Origin: Methanogenium organophilum
Lineage (GTDB): Archaea > Halobacteriota > Methanomicrobia > Methanomicrobiales > Methanomicrobiaceae
Assembly (NCBI RefSeq): GCF_026684035.1
Contig: NZ_CP113361.1
Span: 744,001 to 808,000, forward strand
Length of the DNA: 64,000 nt
Reading direction: 5' to 3'
The translations under genes were made by a program, and so were the position numbers. The notes beneath the pieces are model-generated. The model did no database searches. It was given only the letters and a program-made list of their open reading frames with translations, and was not told where the DNA came from. This document shows, one piece after another, positions 37,819 through 46,820 of this stretch. How positions within the stretch are numbered: the first letter of the stretch is position 1; each line of letters opens with the position of its first letter.

Positions 37819-38069
37819 CTAATATTCTCCTGCAGACTCGCCCTCCTCTTCTTCAACAGAAACCAGCACCAGATTCTTCAAAAACCTCTCCGCCCAGTGG
37901 CCTTCTTCTGCCGAATCCGCTCCAGCTCCTCAAGGAGTTTGTATTCGATATGCCGGAAAAACACCGTATCATCGCATAATTATGCTTCACAGCCCTTTCC
38001 CTGAAAACGAATAATTGCAGGGATATTGTCCCGGACTGCCTTTTTGTATTCTTTCTGTGTAGTGATGGT
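37819..38069 (-). pseudogene. Possible degenerate ORF with one stop and one frameshift
   Basis: Minus-strand reading gives protein-like sequence in three pieces: TITTQKEYKKAVRDNIPAII (ending at TAA 37980-37982), then in the same frame DDTVFFRHIEYKLLEELERI, then after a frame change around 37885-37905 EGHWAERFLKNLVLVSVEEE, ending at TAG 37819. The alternating charged/hydrophobic pattern looks like a former coding sequence. I do not recognise the family. It follows the COG1361 gene pair on the same strand. Confidence 0.3.
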
Positions 38070-38087
38070 GCATACCCCAAACCAATT

Positions 38088-39422
38088 TTATTGCTTCTTT
38101 TGCCTGCCGCACGCCACATAATATCCCGCAAGCAGCACAATTCCCGCAATCACCGCAAGGGCTACCGGGTTCATCAGAGCGTCTTTCACCGGATCGCCGG
38201 ATATCCCGTCCACCTGTAGCACAATCTGGTCAGAGAGAATAAGGGTATCCGTTTCGTCCCGGAATTTGATCTCACTGTTCAGGCCGTAGGGCACATCAAG
38301 TGAGCCGGATGCAAGCATAATCGTGAAGTTAGCCGGTTTCGTCTCATTCGGCGCCATATCACCCAGAATAGCCGTATCCACCGACGCACTCAGCGGTTCG
38401 GCCGGCACAATCCGGGCCCGTGCATCATACGCCGGTGCATCCCCGGTATTTTTGAATGTCACCCGGATGGTCTCTGACTCGCCGGGCACAATTTCAACCG
38501 GACCGGAGACAATCGCAAAGGATGCCCCGGTTCCCACCGGTATGCCAATTCTCTCAGATACCGATTTCTGTGCCTCACCCACTTCATCCGTGTAGACAAT
38601 CATCACTTCCTCCGGGTAGGTGCCTGCACTGACTGCCTCATTCACGGATGCGGTAAACGTCACCGTCCGCACCGCACCGGGAGGGAAGTCACCGATGTAC
38701 ACTCCGCCGTCCACCAGATGGAATACACCGGAAACGGCGGAAAGTTCCGCCGCAGACAACATGCCCTCCCCGTATCCCACATTCTTCAGGGAGACCGTGA
38801 TCGTTCCCGTCTGTCCGGCGTTCAGATTGTCCGTATCAATGGAGAGAATCTCCGGCTTCACCATCCCTTTCACACGCACCGGAACCTCCAGAGAGACCGT
38901 CCTCTTCTCATAGGTATACTCCCACTGCCCGGAGGGGAGCATGTGCTGGGCCGCCGCATAGTGATAATCGGCAGTGACATTGATCATATAGGACCCTGCA
39001 GGAGCATTCTCATCCACATGGGCAAATACCGTACACGGTCGGCTCACACCGGCAGGGATATCACCGATAAGATACGGTTCCGAGTGCACAGCAAGAGGTG
39101 CACCTGCGACATCAAGCCCTGCAACAGTACCCAGTGCTGTCGTCGGATTGATGGAGAAGGGCGTGTATTCCCATTCCCGTAAGGCAGCAGTGTCCACCCC
39201 CTGATTTTCAACAACAACGTCGAGCCGGATATCAGTCCCCGGATAGAACTCATTCGTCCCAGAGAGCGTCGCATACAGAGACGGCTCACTCCGGATAAAC
39301 TCCTCACCGGCACCGCACACCGGGCCAATATATGCACAGATGAGAAGAACAGCAAGAATACCATACAGGAAAACCCGTCCGGCCCCCCGATACTTCCTGA
39401 CTGCGACAGAACAGGGCAGCAT
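38088..39422 (-). CDS. COG1361-type S-layer-like surface protein, second of pair
   Basis: About 444 residues. A signal peptide or anchor is followed by repeated Ig/CARDB-like domains with the recurring pattern PGE-ETI-VTFKNTGDAPAYDARA and a YIGDFPPG / LGDMAPNE turn. A C-terminal membrane helix (residues 420-438) ends in a basic tail. The ATG at 39422 has GAGGTGTGGGGG just upstream and lies 11 bases after the preceding stop. COG1361 proteins often sit beside HAE3-type RND exporters in methanogens. The role is presumably periplasmic or envelope-facing support of that exporter, but unproven. Confidence 0.75.
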   Translation of the reverse strand: MLPCSVAVRKYRGAGRVFLYGILAVLLICAYIGPVCGAGEEFIRSEPSLYATLSGTNEFYPGTDIRLDVVVENQGVDTAALREWEYTPFSINPTTALGTVAGLDVAGAPLAVHSEPYLIGDIPAGVSRPCTVFAHVDENAPAGSYMINVTADYHYAAAQHMLPSGQWEYTYEKRTVSLEVPVRVKGMVKPEILSIDTDNLNAGQTGTITVSLKNVGYGEGMLSAAELSAVSGVFHLVDGGVYIGDFPPGAVRTVTFTASVNEAVSAGTYPEEVMIVYTDEVGEAQKSVSERIGIPVGTGASFAIVSGPVEIVPGESETIRVTFKNTGDAPAYDARARIVPAEPLSASVDTAILGDMAPNETKPANFTIMLASGSLDVPYGLNSEIKFRDETDTLILSDQIVLQVDGISGDPVKDALMNPVALAVIAGIVLLAGYYVACGRQKKQ

Positions 39423-39433
39423 ACCCCCACACC

Positions 39434-40732
39434 TCACGAGTCCTGCCTTCCGCTGTGCTGTTTCCTGCGGAGAAGATACCATCCGCCACCTGCAACCACC
39501 AGCACGCCGATGATCGCGATGATGTACATCCCGGTGTTGTCCGCCGGTTGCACATCCACGATGACCTTCACCGTATCAGAAACATAATTGTTGTTGAGGG
39601 AATCGGTGTACCGAATCTCTGAATCCAGTGAATATTTTTTGATGGTCGCCGCCTTGTCCACCTGGATGCGGTAGACAGCCTCAGCCGACTCTCCGGGTTT
39701 CATGTCACCAAGATATACATTGGAATCTGTACTGGAGAAGGGGTCTACGACGCTGATTCTGCCCTGTGCCTGGTACGCAGTCGCCGCACCCGTATTCTTA
39801 TAGGTCACATGGATCAGGTTCTCGTCGCCCGCTTCAGCCGCGGCAGGCTCACTCACCACATCAAAGGTGATCTTCCCAAGGAAATCCACCCCGATTAGAA
39901 CAGGACTCGTCATGGCATCCATTCCCTCATAGTCCTTGTACACCCCAAAGACCGTTAGTGGATACTGCTGTGTCGCATCCGCGTCCTGCGATACCGATAC
40001 CTTCACCCGCGGTGTAATAGTCTCCCCGGCGGCGAAATCACCGATATAGATATTGCCCTCAACCGGGGTGAGCGGCCCGTATCCGCCCGGTTCAATATAC
40101 AGGGCAAAATGGGAGGCGTTATCTGTCCCTGTGTTTGTAACAGACATCGTGACATACCCTTCTCCCCCGGCATTCACGTCAGAAGACTGCACGTCAGTCA
40201 CCGCAAGGATAACAGACGGAGTGACAACAACCGTCACCGGGATCTCTTCAGTGACTGTTTTAAAGTGGTAGGTGATGGCATCCAGTCCCGACTGGTCGTA
40301 TGACTGCATATATTCATACTCCACGCGGGCCGTCATCGCATAAGTGCCGGCAGGGGCGTTATCCGGGACGTGGATATCGAAGGATGCCTCCTCTACAATC
40401 CCTGACGGAAGGAGACCGATCACCTGGGTATCAGACTTCACTGTGACAGGACTGTTCCCCGGCAGGAGGGTCACCTTTACCGAACGTGCCGTCGTGGGCA
40501 GATAGTCAGGAGTCACATACCGCAACTGCACCAGTTTCATATCAATGAGCCCCCGGTTTTCAACAAGAAGGGGCAGTACTGCATCCGAATCGGGGCTGAA
40601 CTGATTGCTCCCGGATACAGAAACAGAGATGACAGGACCTTCGGTGAAAATTTTCTCTCCCGCAAGTCCGGGCGATACTGCCAGTGCCAGGAGAAGAAGA
40701 CCGGCAGTCACAGTGAGATATATTGCTTTCAT
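39434..40732 (-). CDS. COG1361-type S-layer-like surface protein, first of pair
   Basis: 432 residues. Signal peptide at 1-24 (AGLLLLALAVSPGLAGEKIF). Three or so Ig-like modules follow, with the same motifs as its neighbour (NIYIGDFAAGETITP, VYLGDMKPGESAE, HVTYKNTGAATAYQAQGRIS). A C-terminal membrane helix is at about 398-420 followed by RRKQ. Paralogue of the next gene by tandem duplication. Transcribed divergently from the RND exporter across a 230-base AT-rich gap that must hold both promoters. Confidence 0.75.
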   Translation of the reverse strand: MKAIYLTVTAGLLLLALAVSPGLAGEKIFTEGPVISVSVSGSNQFSPDSDAVLPLLVENRGLIDMKLVQLRYVTPDYLPTTARSVKVTLLPGNSPVTVKSDTQVIGLLPSGIVEEASFDIHVPDNAPAGTYAMTARVEYEYMQSYDQSGLDAITYHFKTVTEEIPVTVVVTPSVILAVTDVQSSDVNAGGEGYVTMSVTNTGTDNASHFALYIEPGGYGPLTPVEGNIYIGDFAAGETITPRVKVSVSQDADATQQYPLTVFGVYKDYEGMDAMTSPVLIGVDFLGKITFDVVSEPAAAEAGDENLIHVTYKNTGAATAYQAQGRISVVDPFSSTDSNVYLGDMKPGESAEAVYRIQVDKAATIKKYSLDSEIRYTDSLNNNYVSDTVKVIVDVQPADNTGMYIIAIIGVLVVAGGGWYLLRRKQHSGRQDS

Positions 40733-40965
40733 AGATACACCAGCATTTACCGAAACACCTTTTGTCAGAACAAAACCATCGGTTCCGGTACTAACACTAT
40801 TATACGTTCTCTTTAAACATCTTTACATAATAGAACCCTGATTCTGAGAATTATTTAAGGATAAATAGGAATCATACAGTTAAATCATAATTTGATAACA
40901 AACCGGACAGATTTCAGCCTGATACGGAAGATCAGGGAGAATCCGACGGAACCACACACAGGACG
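40733..40965. promoter_or_regulatory. Divergent promoter region between COG1361 pair and RND exporter
   Basis: 233 bases, strongly AT-rich in the centre (around 40797-40890, e.g. CACTATTATACG and GAATTATTTAAGGATAAATA). It carries TATA-like stretches on both strands. Shared control of the two transcription units is plausible. Confidence 0.4.
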
Positions 40966-43248
40966 GTGCACACCATCACAAAGAGCATTCCTTCATTATA
41001 CAGCAGTCTTGCAGGGGCCATCTACCGCCATCACCGAATTGTTCTTGCAGGTATGCTCATCCTCTTTTTTGCAGGAATAATTGCTGCAACCGGCATCCAG
41101 TTTCAGTCATCTTCTGACCAGTACCTGGACAAATCAACGCCGAAGGGGATACTCTACGACCAGTACAACGAGCAGTTCGTCTCTGACACATACATTCTCC
41201 TCATCCAGACAGCAGATCCTGCGGACTATTCCCTGTTGCAGGATCTGCTGATACTGGAAGAAGAGATTAAACGCCTTGAATACGTAACGGACACAAATTC
41301 TCTCGCCGATGTCCTGATAACAGCGAATGGCGGCGTGATGCCACAGAACCCACAAACGAACAAAGATGTCATCGCACTCCTTCCTGCTGAACTGCGCGAC
41401 ACCTTCATCCCGGACAGTCAGACAGGACTTTTATACGTCTCAATCAAACAGGGCATATCAACCGATGTCTCACAGGCAATCCTCCCCAATCTTGAAACAC
41501 TCACTACAGAAGCGGATCTGCCACCGGGAACCACCATTGATGTGACCGGTGCGACACCCTACAATGTCGAACTGCAAAACGACATGGTCATGTCAGGAGT
41601 GGTCCTTATCGTGGGTGCACTCGTCTTGATGATGATCGTCTTGTTCGTCCTCTTCTCCAATATGCGGCACTGGTATCTTCCGCTCATTCTCCTCACATTC
41701 GGGCTCGTTTACACTTTTGCCATGCTGAGCCTTCTGGGTGTGAAGATCAATAACGGGGCAATTGCGTCATTCCCCATTCTTCTCGGTCTTGGCATTGACT
41801 ATGCCGTTCAGTTTCATGCACGCTTTGATGAGGAACGGCGGGAAGGAGTGCCAATGGAGCGTGCCACAAAAGACACGCTGAAGAATACCGGGCCTGCGGT
41901 ATTGCTTGCGATGCTTGCAACCTCTATGGGATTCATCGCGATGTTCATCTCGCCGGTGCCCATGATCAGGACGTTTGCCGTCGTCTCCATCATCGGGGTC
42001 GTCTGCTGTTACCTGACCTCCCTCTTCGGATTTCCCGCCCTTGCCGCCCTCTTCGGCTATATCCCAAAAACCGGGAAACCGACAACAATGATGCGGGTGA
42101 TGACCCGCTATACTCATCTCCTTGAAGGTGTGGTTGCACGGGTTTCCAGTTCAGCCATCCCGATCCTCATCGTGGCCGTGGTCATTGCCTTTGCAGGCAT
42201 CTCACTGGACCCTTCCATCCCCATTGACACCGACACAAAGTCCATGGCGCCTGCGGACCTTCCCGCCCAGATTGCTCTTGACAAGGTGCAGGATGTACGG
42301 GGATCTGTGACGCCATTCCCACTCTACATCCGCGGCGATGACCTCAAAAGCCTTGAAGCCATCCGGTGGATTGACGCATTCAGCACCAAGGCTGTTTCAG
42401 ACCACGCTGAACTAACCAAAGCAGACAGTATCGCATCACTCGTCCGCAAACAAAATGGCGGTGTGATGCCGGACAATCAGGGCACCCTAAACGCAGTCCT
42501 CGCATCCATTCCTGATTCCAAAAAAGACCCCTATCTGGAGGGAGACTCTGAAGCAGCCATCTCCTTTACCACGCTCATCCTCACCATCGATGAACAGAAC
42601 GAACTCAAAAAGCAGGTCATGGCAGACGTCGTCTGGTCAGAACCCCCGCCCCACATCGAGGTATACCCAACTGGCGACTTTGACCTCTACACAAACCTCA
42701 TGGACATGATCGCATCCAGCAAAGAGGCGATGACCAACCTCGGGTTTGTCCTCATATTCCTCTTTCTGATTCTCGCCTACCGGAAAATCTATGCCATAAC
42801 ACCTGTCGTCCCCATCATCTGCATTGTCGGCTGGAATGCGGTTGCAATGATCCTTATAAACCTCCATTACAACCCGATCAGTGCCTGTCTCGGCTCGATG
42901 ACTATCGGGGTGGCGGCAGAGTATACGATTCTTGTGATGGAGCGGTTCACCGAGGAAAAGGAGCAGGCCGGTGACCCTGCAGATGCCATCCGCACATCTG
43001 TCGAGAAGATCGGGTCTGCCGTGACGGTTTCAGGCCTCGTCACTGCAGGAGGATTTTCCGCACTCATGCTCTCGGTCTTCCCGATTGTCTCCAGTTTCGG
43101 TCTCTCAACCGTGATTGCAGTATTGTTCTCCCTCGTCGGTGCCATCGTGATCATGCCTGCGGTACTCACCGTGATGGTCACGACAGAAAAATGGCTCAGA
43201 AAACAGAGAGAAATTGGTCTGCCCGACAACTCTTCCGGCGACCACTAA
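40966..43248 (+). CDS. RND/MMPL-family exporter (HAE3-like)
   Basis: 760 residues from a GTG start with ACAGGAC upstream. The topology is that of an internally duplicated RND transporter. TM1 is followed by a first extracytoplasmic domain (about 45-210), then five clustered helices (GIDYAVQFHARFDEERREGV motif region at about 268-300). The half is repeated: TM at about 395-415, a second domain to 585, and five helices (GVAAEYTILVMERFTEEKEQ at about 640-660). Archaeal members are proposed to move hopanoids, lipids or other amphiphiles; the substrate here is unknown. The divergent COG1361 pair is the probable partner. Confidence 0.88.
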   Translation: MHTITKSIPSLYSSLAGAIYRHHRIVLAGMLILFFAGIIAATGIQFQSSSDQYLDKSTPKGILYDQYNEQFVSDTYILLIQTADPADYSLLQDLLILEEEIKRLEYVTDTNSLADVLITANGGVMPQNPQTNKDVIALLPAELRDTFIPDSQTGLLYVSIKQGISTDVSQAILPNLETLTTEADLPPGTTIDVTGATPYNVELQNDMVMSGVVLIVGALVLMMIVLFVLFSNMRHWYLPLILLTFGLVYTFAMLSLLGVKINNGAIASFPILLGLGIDYAVQFHARFDEERREGVPMERATKDTLKNTGPAVLLAMLATSMGFIAMFISPVPMIRTFAVVSIIGVVCCYLTSLFGFPALAALFGYIPKTGKPTTMMRVMTRYTHLLEGVVARVSSSAIPILIVAVVIAFAGISLDPSIPIDTDTKSMAPADLPAQIALDKVQDVRGSVTPFPLYIRGDDLKSLEAIRWIDAFSTKAVSDHAELTKADSIASLVRKQNGGVMPDNQGTLNAVLASIPDSKKDPYLEGDSEAAISFTTLILTIDEQNELKKQVMADVVWSEPPPHIEVYPTGDFDLYTNLMDMIASSKEAMTNLGFVLIFLFLILAYRKIYAITPVVPIICIVGWNAVAMILINLHYNPISACLGSMTIGVAAEYTILVMERFTEEKEQAGDPADAIRTSVEKIGSAVTVSGLVTAGGFSALMLSVFPIVSSFGLSTVIAVLFSLVGAIVIMPAVLTVMVTTEKWLRKQREIGLPDNSSGDH

Positions 43249-43306
43249 TTCCCGGATTATTTTTCAGGATAGCTTAATACCCACAGGAAGGTATCCAGCC
43301 CGTGCA

Positions 43307-44344
43307 TCAGACGCCCAGTCGCATCTGCGAGCCGTTCTTTTCCGTATCAGGGAGAGAAGATGTGCCATTTTGCATCCTGGAAGGTTCAGGATAGCGGAAC
43401 ACCGGTCCTTTCACTTTCGGTCCGAACCGCCCTTCCCCCGGTACCGTATCTTCAATATCGGATGCCACCTCATGGAGGAGGGCACTGGTATTGTCTGCCA
43501 TATGAACCGTCCATGCCTCAACCGTCTGGGGTTTCGGGTCCCCGTGTTCACCATGATGGGTCTGAACAATGTGGAGCAGGTGGCTCAAATCCTGTCCGCC
43601 CACCCCAACATCCTGTGCGGCCTGCTCAACAATGGAGATTCCCGGGCTGATATGACCCCGGAGGAAATATATCGGCAGTTGGGAATACGAGAATCCCTGC
43701 TCTGCAAAACAGACCGCCTTTCCCACGTCATGCATGAGCGCTCCGGCGACAGCGACATCACGGTCAGCAGTGATCCCTTCCGTTCCGGTAAGGATGGACT
43801 CCGTATATCGGACGACTTCCAGTGTGTGCTCGGCAAGTCCGCCACGATAGGCATGATGTTTACCCCGTGCGGCAGGGACGAAAAAGAAGGAGTCATAGGT
43901 CGCAAAGACCCGCTCCACGATGTCACGCAGCCCCTGACGGCCGATGCCCGCCGCCATACGGAGGATGTCTTCACGGTTTTTCGTGCAATTGGCAGGAGAA
44001 AAGACAAAGTCACCGGGTTCAAGCAGGAAATGATCCACGGGCCCATGGGCGATATGGTCGATCCCATCGTTTATGCTCATCTGCAGTTCACCGTTGTAGA
44101 CCGAAGCCTGCCCATCGATCCGGTAGACCATCCCGTCACAGATGGCGTCATAGGCTATCTGCACCCGTTCGTTCTGCCCATTGACCCCCCAGATCTTGCA
44201 TGCCATCTCACCTGTCGCATCACTGATGGTGCAGGTGATATACTGCCCGCGTTTGCCCTCCCGGATATCTGCATTACTGATGACAAAGAGATCATCAACC
44301 GAATCCCGGTCCGCAACCGACTGAATGGTAAATTTCTTTTCCAT
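43307..44344 (-). CDS. OB-fold/HD-domain 3'-5' exoribonuclease-like protein (YhaM family)
   Basis: 345 residues. A N-terminal OB-fold (about 20-95: YITCTISDATGEMACKIWGV) precedes a HD phosphohydrolase domain with the YhaM-like lead HHAYRGGLAEHTLEVVRYTE, the metal motif ALMHDVGKA and a distal LLHIVQTHHGEHGD. Bacterial YhaM is a 3'-to-5' exonuclease on RNA and DNA. The activity here is inferred from domain order. The gene converges with the RND exporter; the upstream glycosyltransferase gene ends 36 bases before its start. Confidence 0.8.
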   Translation of the reverse strand: MEKKFTIQSVADRDSVDDLFVISNADIREGKRGQYITCTISDATGEMACKIWGVNGQNERVQIAYDAICDGMVYRIDGQASVYNGELQMSINDGIDHIAHGPVDHFLLEPGDFVFSPANCTKNREDILRMAAGIGRQGLRDIVERVFATYDSFFFVPAARGKHHAYRGGLAEHTLEVVRYTESILTGTEGITADRDVAVAGALMHDVGKAVCFAEQGFSYSQLPIYFLRGHISPGISIVEQAAQDVGVGGQDLSHLLHIVQTHHGEHGDPKPQTVEAWTVHMADNTSALLHEVASDIEDTVPGEGRFGPKVKGPVFRYPEPSRMQNGTSSLPDTEKNGSQMRLGV

Positions 44345-44379
44345 AATCCCGTCTCTCCTTCTAACTGGTTGTATTGATT

Positions 44380-45135
44380 TTATTTCGGGGTTGTTTTTGT
44401 CACAGATTGTTCATTCTGAGATATTTCTGCAACAGATACGGGTCTGCCCAGCCGTACCTGCACCAGCCCTTTCAGCATGGCAACGCCAGTCGTACTACTG
44501 ACACGTGAATCGGGCTGGTCCTTCCAGCGGATAGGCACTTCCCGCACCTCATATCCCTGCTTTTTCATCTGCCACAGGAGTTCAACATCAAACTCAAATC
44601 CCCGGGACAGAACCGATGGCAACACTGTTTGCACCACTTTTGTCCGGAAGACCTTCGCACCGCACTGGGTGTCCCGGTAGGGCAGGCCAAAGACAATGCG
44701 GACAAATATATTGAAGAGCCTGCTCTGCACCTGCCGTCCCATACTCTGCCGTACCGGCACACAGGCTCCTTCAATCCACCGTGACCCGATGGCCCCGTCG
44801 GTGTCTGCCAGAGTGGCAAAGAGCCGTTGCATCTCCGGGACGGTCGTCGACCCGTCAGCATCCATGAACCCGACATACAGGGTCTCTGCCTCTATCAGTC
44901 CGGCTGCAACACCACCCCCCTTACCCAGACGCTCAGGATATTCTCTGCAGTCCATCCGGCAGGAAGGGTGCTTCTGTGCAAAGGCGCGGACAACGCCTGC
45001 AGTATCATCATCACCATCACAAACGACAATGACAGGCCCCCGGTATGCTGCAAACCCTTTGAGCAGACCCCCAATCCGGTTCGCTTCGTTATAGGCCGGA
45101 ATGATGATGGTGCACTCCTCTTCACTAACCGTCAT
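44380..45135 (-). CDS. Family 2 glycosyltransferase (dolichyl-phosphate sugar synthase-like)
   Basis: 251 residues, no transmembrane segment except a weak C-terminal hydrophobic stretch. A GT-A fold: CTIIIPAYNEANRIGGLLKG, the metal-binding MDADGSTT, then VFGLPYRDTQCGAKVFR and GFEFDVELLWQMKKQGYEV, which are typical of the DPM1/DPG synthase branch. It likely transfers a sugar from a nucleotide donor to a polyprenyl phosphate for glycoprotein or envelope glycan synthesis. The sugar is not determinable. It ends 36 bases before the HD-protein gene. Confidence 0.85.
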   Translation of the reverse strand: MTVSEEECTIIIPAYNEANRIGGLLKGFAAYRGPVIVVCDGDDDTAGVVRAFAQKHPSCRMDCREYPERLGKGGGVAAGLIEAETLYVGFMDADGSTTVPEMQRLFATLADTDGAIGSRWIEGACVPVRQSMGRQVQSRLFNIFVRIVFGLPYRDTQCGAKVFRTKVVQTVLPSVLSRGFEFDVELLWQMKKQGYEVREVPIRWKDQPDSRVSSTTGVAMLKGLVQVRLGRPVSVAEISQNEQSVTKTTPK

Positions 45136-45140
45136 ACGGG

Positions 45141-45659
45141 TCAGATGCAGGAAAGTGCGCTGATGATCTCTTCTGCAAATGCTCCGGCAGCCTGCGGACC
45201 GTTTGCGGTAATAATAGTGTCATCTGTTACGACCGGAATGTCAGTCATGATGACGCCCTTATCAGCAAATGCTTTCTCTGAAAGACGGGTCTTAAAGACC
45301 GTGGCCTGCCGCCCTTCGAGGATACCTGCATAGGCAAGGACCACCGGCGCGAGGCAGATCGCGGCAACCACTTTTCCGTCGTCATACATTGTTTTGACAA
45401 GGACACGCAGGTCTGCATCTGTCCAGAGATACTCGGCAGCACCGGCACCTCCGACGATGACAATCCCATCATACAGAGACGCATCGCTATCCTGTATTGA
45501 CTGCGTCACCTCAACCGTCTCTCCCAGCATACCCATACAGGACCCCGGAACATCGGTGGCTACATCGTAGGCGATCCCTGCTTCGGTAAAGGTCTGTGCA
45601 GGAATCAGATATTCCTCATCCCTGAACTTTTCGTGTGCAATGACCATGAGCAGTTTCAT
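45141..45659 (-). CDS. DJ-1/PfpI family protein
   Basis: 172 residues. The nucleophile elbow has Cys in VAAICLAPVVLAYAG at about residue 100, with the supporting Glu in the N-terminal strand region and IVGGAGAAEYLW. Family members include intracellular peptidases, deglycases/glyoxalases and chaperones; sequence alone does not discriminate. It lies 5 bases upstream of the glycosyltransferase gene on the same strand. Confidence 0.88.
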   Translation of the reverse strand: MKLLMVIAHEKFRDEEYLIPAQTFTEAGIAYDVATDVPGSCMGMLGETVEVTQSIQDSDASLYDGIVIVGGAGAAEYLWTDADLRVLVKTMYDDGKVVAAICLAPVVLAYAGILEGRQATVFKTRLSEKAFADKGVIMTDIPVVTDDTIITANGPQAAGAFAEEIISALSCI

Positions 45660-45756
45660 ACCATTTAGGTCGTCACCAAAGGTTCATTAATTATGCGCAG
45701 CAGGTAACGGTAAAAAGCCGAATGCATAAAGGGAAAGACCACACACGTACCCATGT

Positions 45757-46173
45757 ATGAGTTATCTCGAAGAGATCTCCATGAAAGGCCGGGACGCAAA
45801 CCCCTTCTTCCGGATGATGGGAATTGATATTGTATCATACGGCGAGGGGCAGGCAATCCTCACTATGGACGTTCGGCCCGATATGATGAACGGCGATGGA
45901 TGGCTGCAGGGTGGAATCTATACTGCTCTTGCAGACGAGGCGATGGCGCTTGCCCTCTTCACCATGCTGACAGAGAGAGAAATTACCGCAACCATCAGTG
46001 AATCAACCTCCTTTTACCGGGGAGTCCGTGACGGCACCATTCTGGCGGAGGGCACTGTTATCCGGAAGGGCAGAAAAGTCGCCTTCACCAAAGGAGTGGT
46101 CAGGCAACCGGGAGAGGATGGAACAATACTGGCAGAATCCTCCGCATCCTTTGCTGTGATAGAACAGCAATAA
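45757..46173 (+). CDS. Hotdog-fold thioesterase (PaaI-like)
   Basis: 138 residues. The core (MMNGDGWLQGGIYTALADEAMALALF) is the helix-containing signature of PaaI-type acyl-CoA thioesterases, with the catalytic Asp/Glu in the helix. STSFYRGVRDGTILAEGTVI follows. The usual HGG is replaced by LQGG, so substrate activation may differ. ATGCATAAAG at about 45721 is positioned for a leaderless transcript from the ATG at 45757; an internal ATG at 45781 is the alternative. Confidence 0.8.
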   Translation: MSYLEEISMKGRDANPFFRMMGIDIVSYGEGQAILTMDVRPDMMNGDGWLQGGIYTALADEAMALALFTMLTEREITATISESTSFYRGVRDGTILAEGTVIRKGRKVAFTKGVVRQPGEDGTILAESSASFAVIEQQ

Positions 46174-46369
46174 TACCACAATATTTTCTCCAATTCCATT
46201 ATGGTACCGATCCCAATACGTCCCTTTCCCATATCTATGCACAGAGAGAGCAAAACGGGGGTACACCTGGTAGCCCAGATACCCATGTTTCCGGAAAAAA
46301 TCCCCCTCTGAAAAAGGAATTCACGCAATTATCTTTATCCTGTCAAAACTTGTATCTACCAGTGTAGTG

Positions 46370-46816
46370 ATGGAAGTGTTAACTCTTGGATGGATATTGA
46401 TCCTAATCGGGGTCATACTGCTCTTAGTTGAGGCATTCAACCCGGGATTCTTCCTCGCAGTACCCGGTACCACCCTGATCATCATCGGTGCCGTCTCACT
46501 GCTCTTCCCGGAGATCTTCAGTTCGACCTGGATCATTCTGATAGGCATCGTGACCGCACTCGCTGCGGCAGGGGGGAGCGTATGGCTGTATGCACGGATT
46601 ACCCCGGATAAGGTGCCGTCTACGATAAGCAGGGATTCTCTTGCCGGAAAGACCGGCATCGTCACAAAGACCGTGGAGCATGAAAACATTAATGGAAAAG
46701 TTGTCATCGACAGTGTGGACTGGAGTGCCCGGTCTGCAGACGGCAGTATCGCAGTTGGAACAAAAGTTCGCGTCGTGAAATCCGTTGGGGTGCACGTCGT
46801 CGTTGAAGAGGTATAA
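46370..46816 (+). CDS. NfeD-like membrane protein
   Basis: 148 residues. Two or three hydrophobic segments at 5-75 (LGWILILIGVILLLVEAFNP is the family's opening). An OB-fold domain follows at about 90-148 (LAGKTGIVTKTVEHE, VDWSARSADGSI, GTKVRVVKSVGVHVVVE). This is the short NfeD form without a protease. Next to a stomatin gene it is the standard NfeD/SPFH pair, thought to organise membrane microdomains. A GTG one codon upstream is an alternative start. Confidence 0.9.
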   Translation: MEVLTLGWILILIGVILLLVEAFNPGFFLAVPGTTLIIIGAVSLLFPEIFSSTWIILIGIVTALAAAGGSVWLYARITPDKVPSTISRDSLAGKTGIVTKTVEHENINGKVVIDSVDWSARSADGSIAVGTKVRVVKSVGVHVVVEEV

Positions 46817-46820
46817 TATA

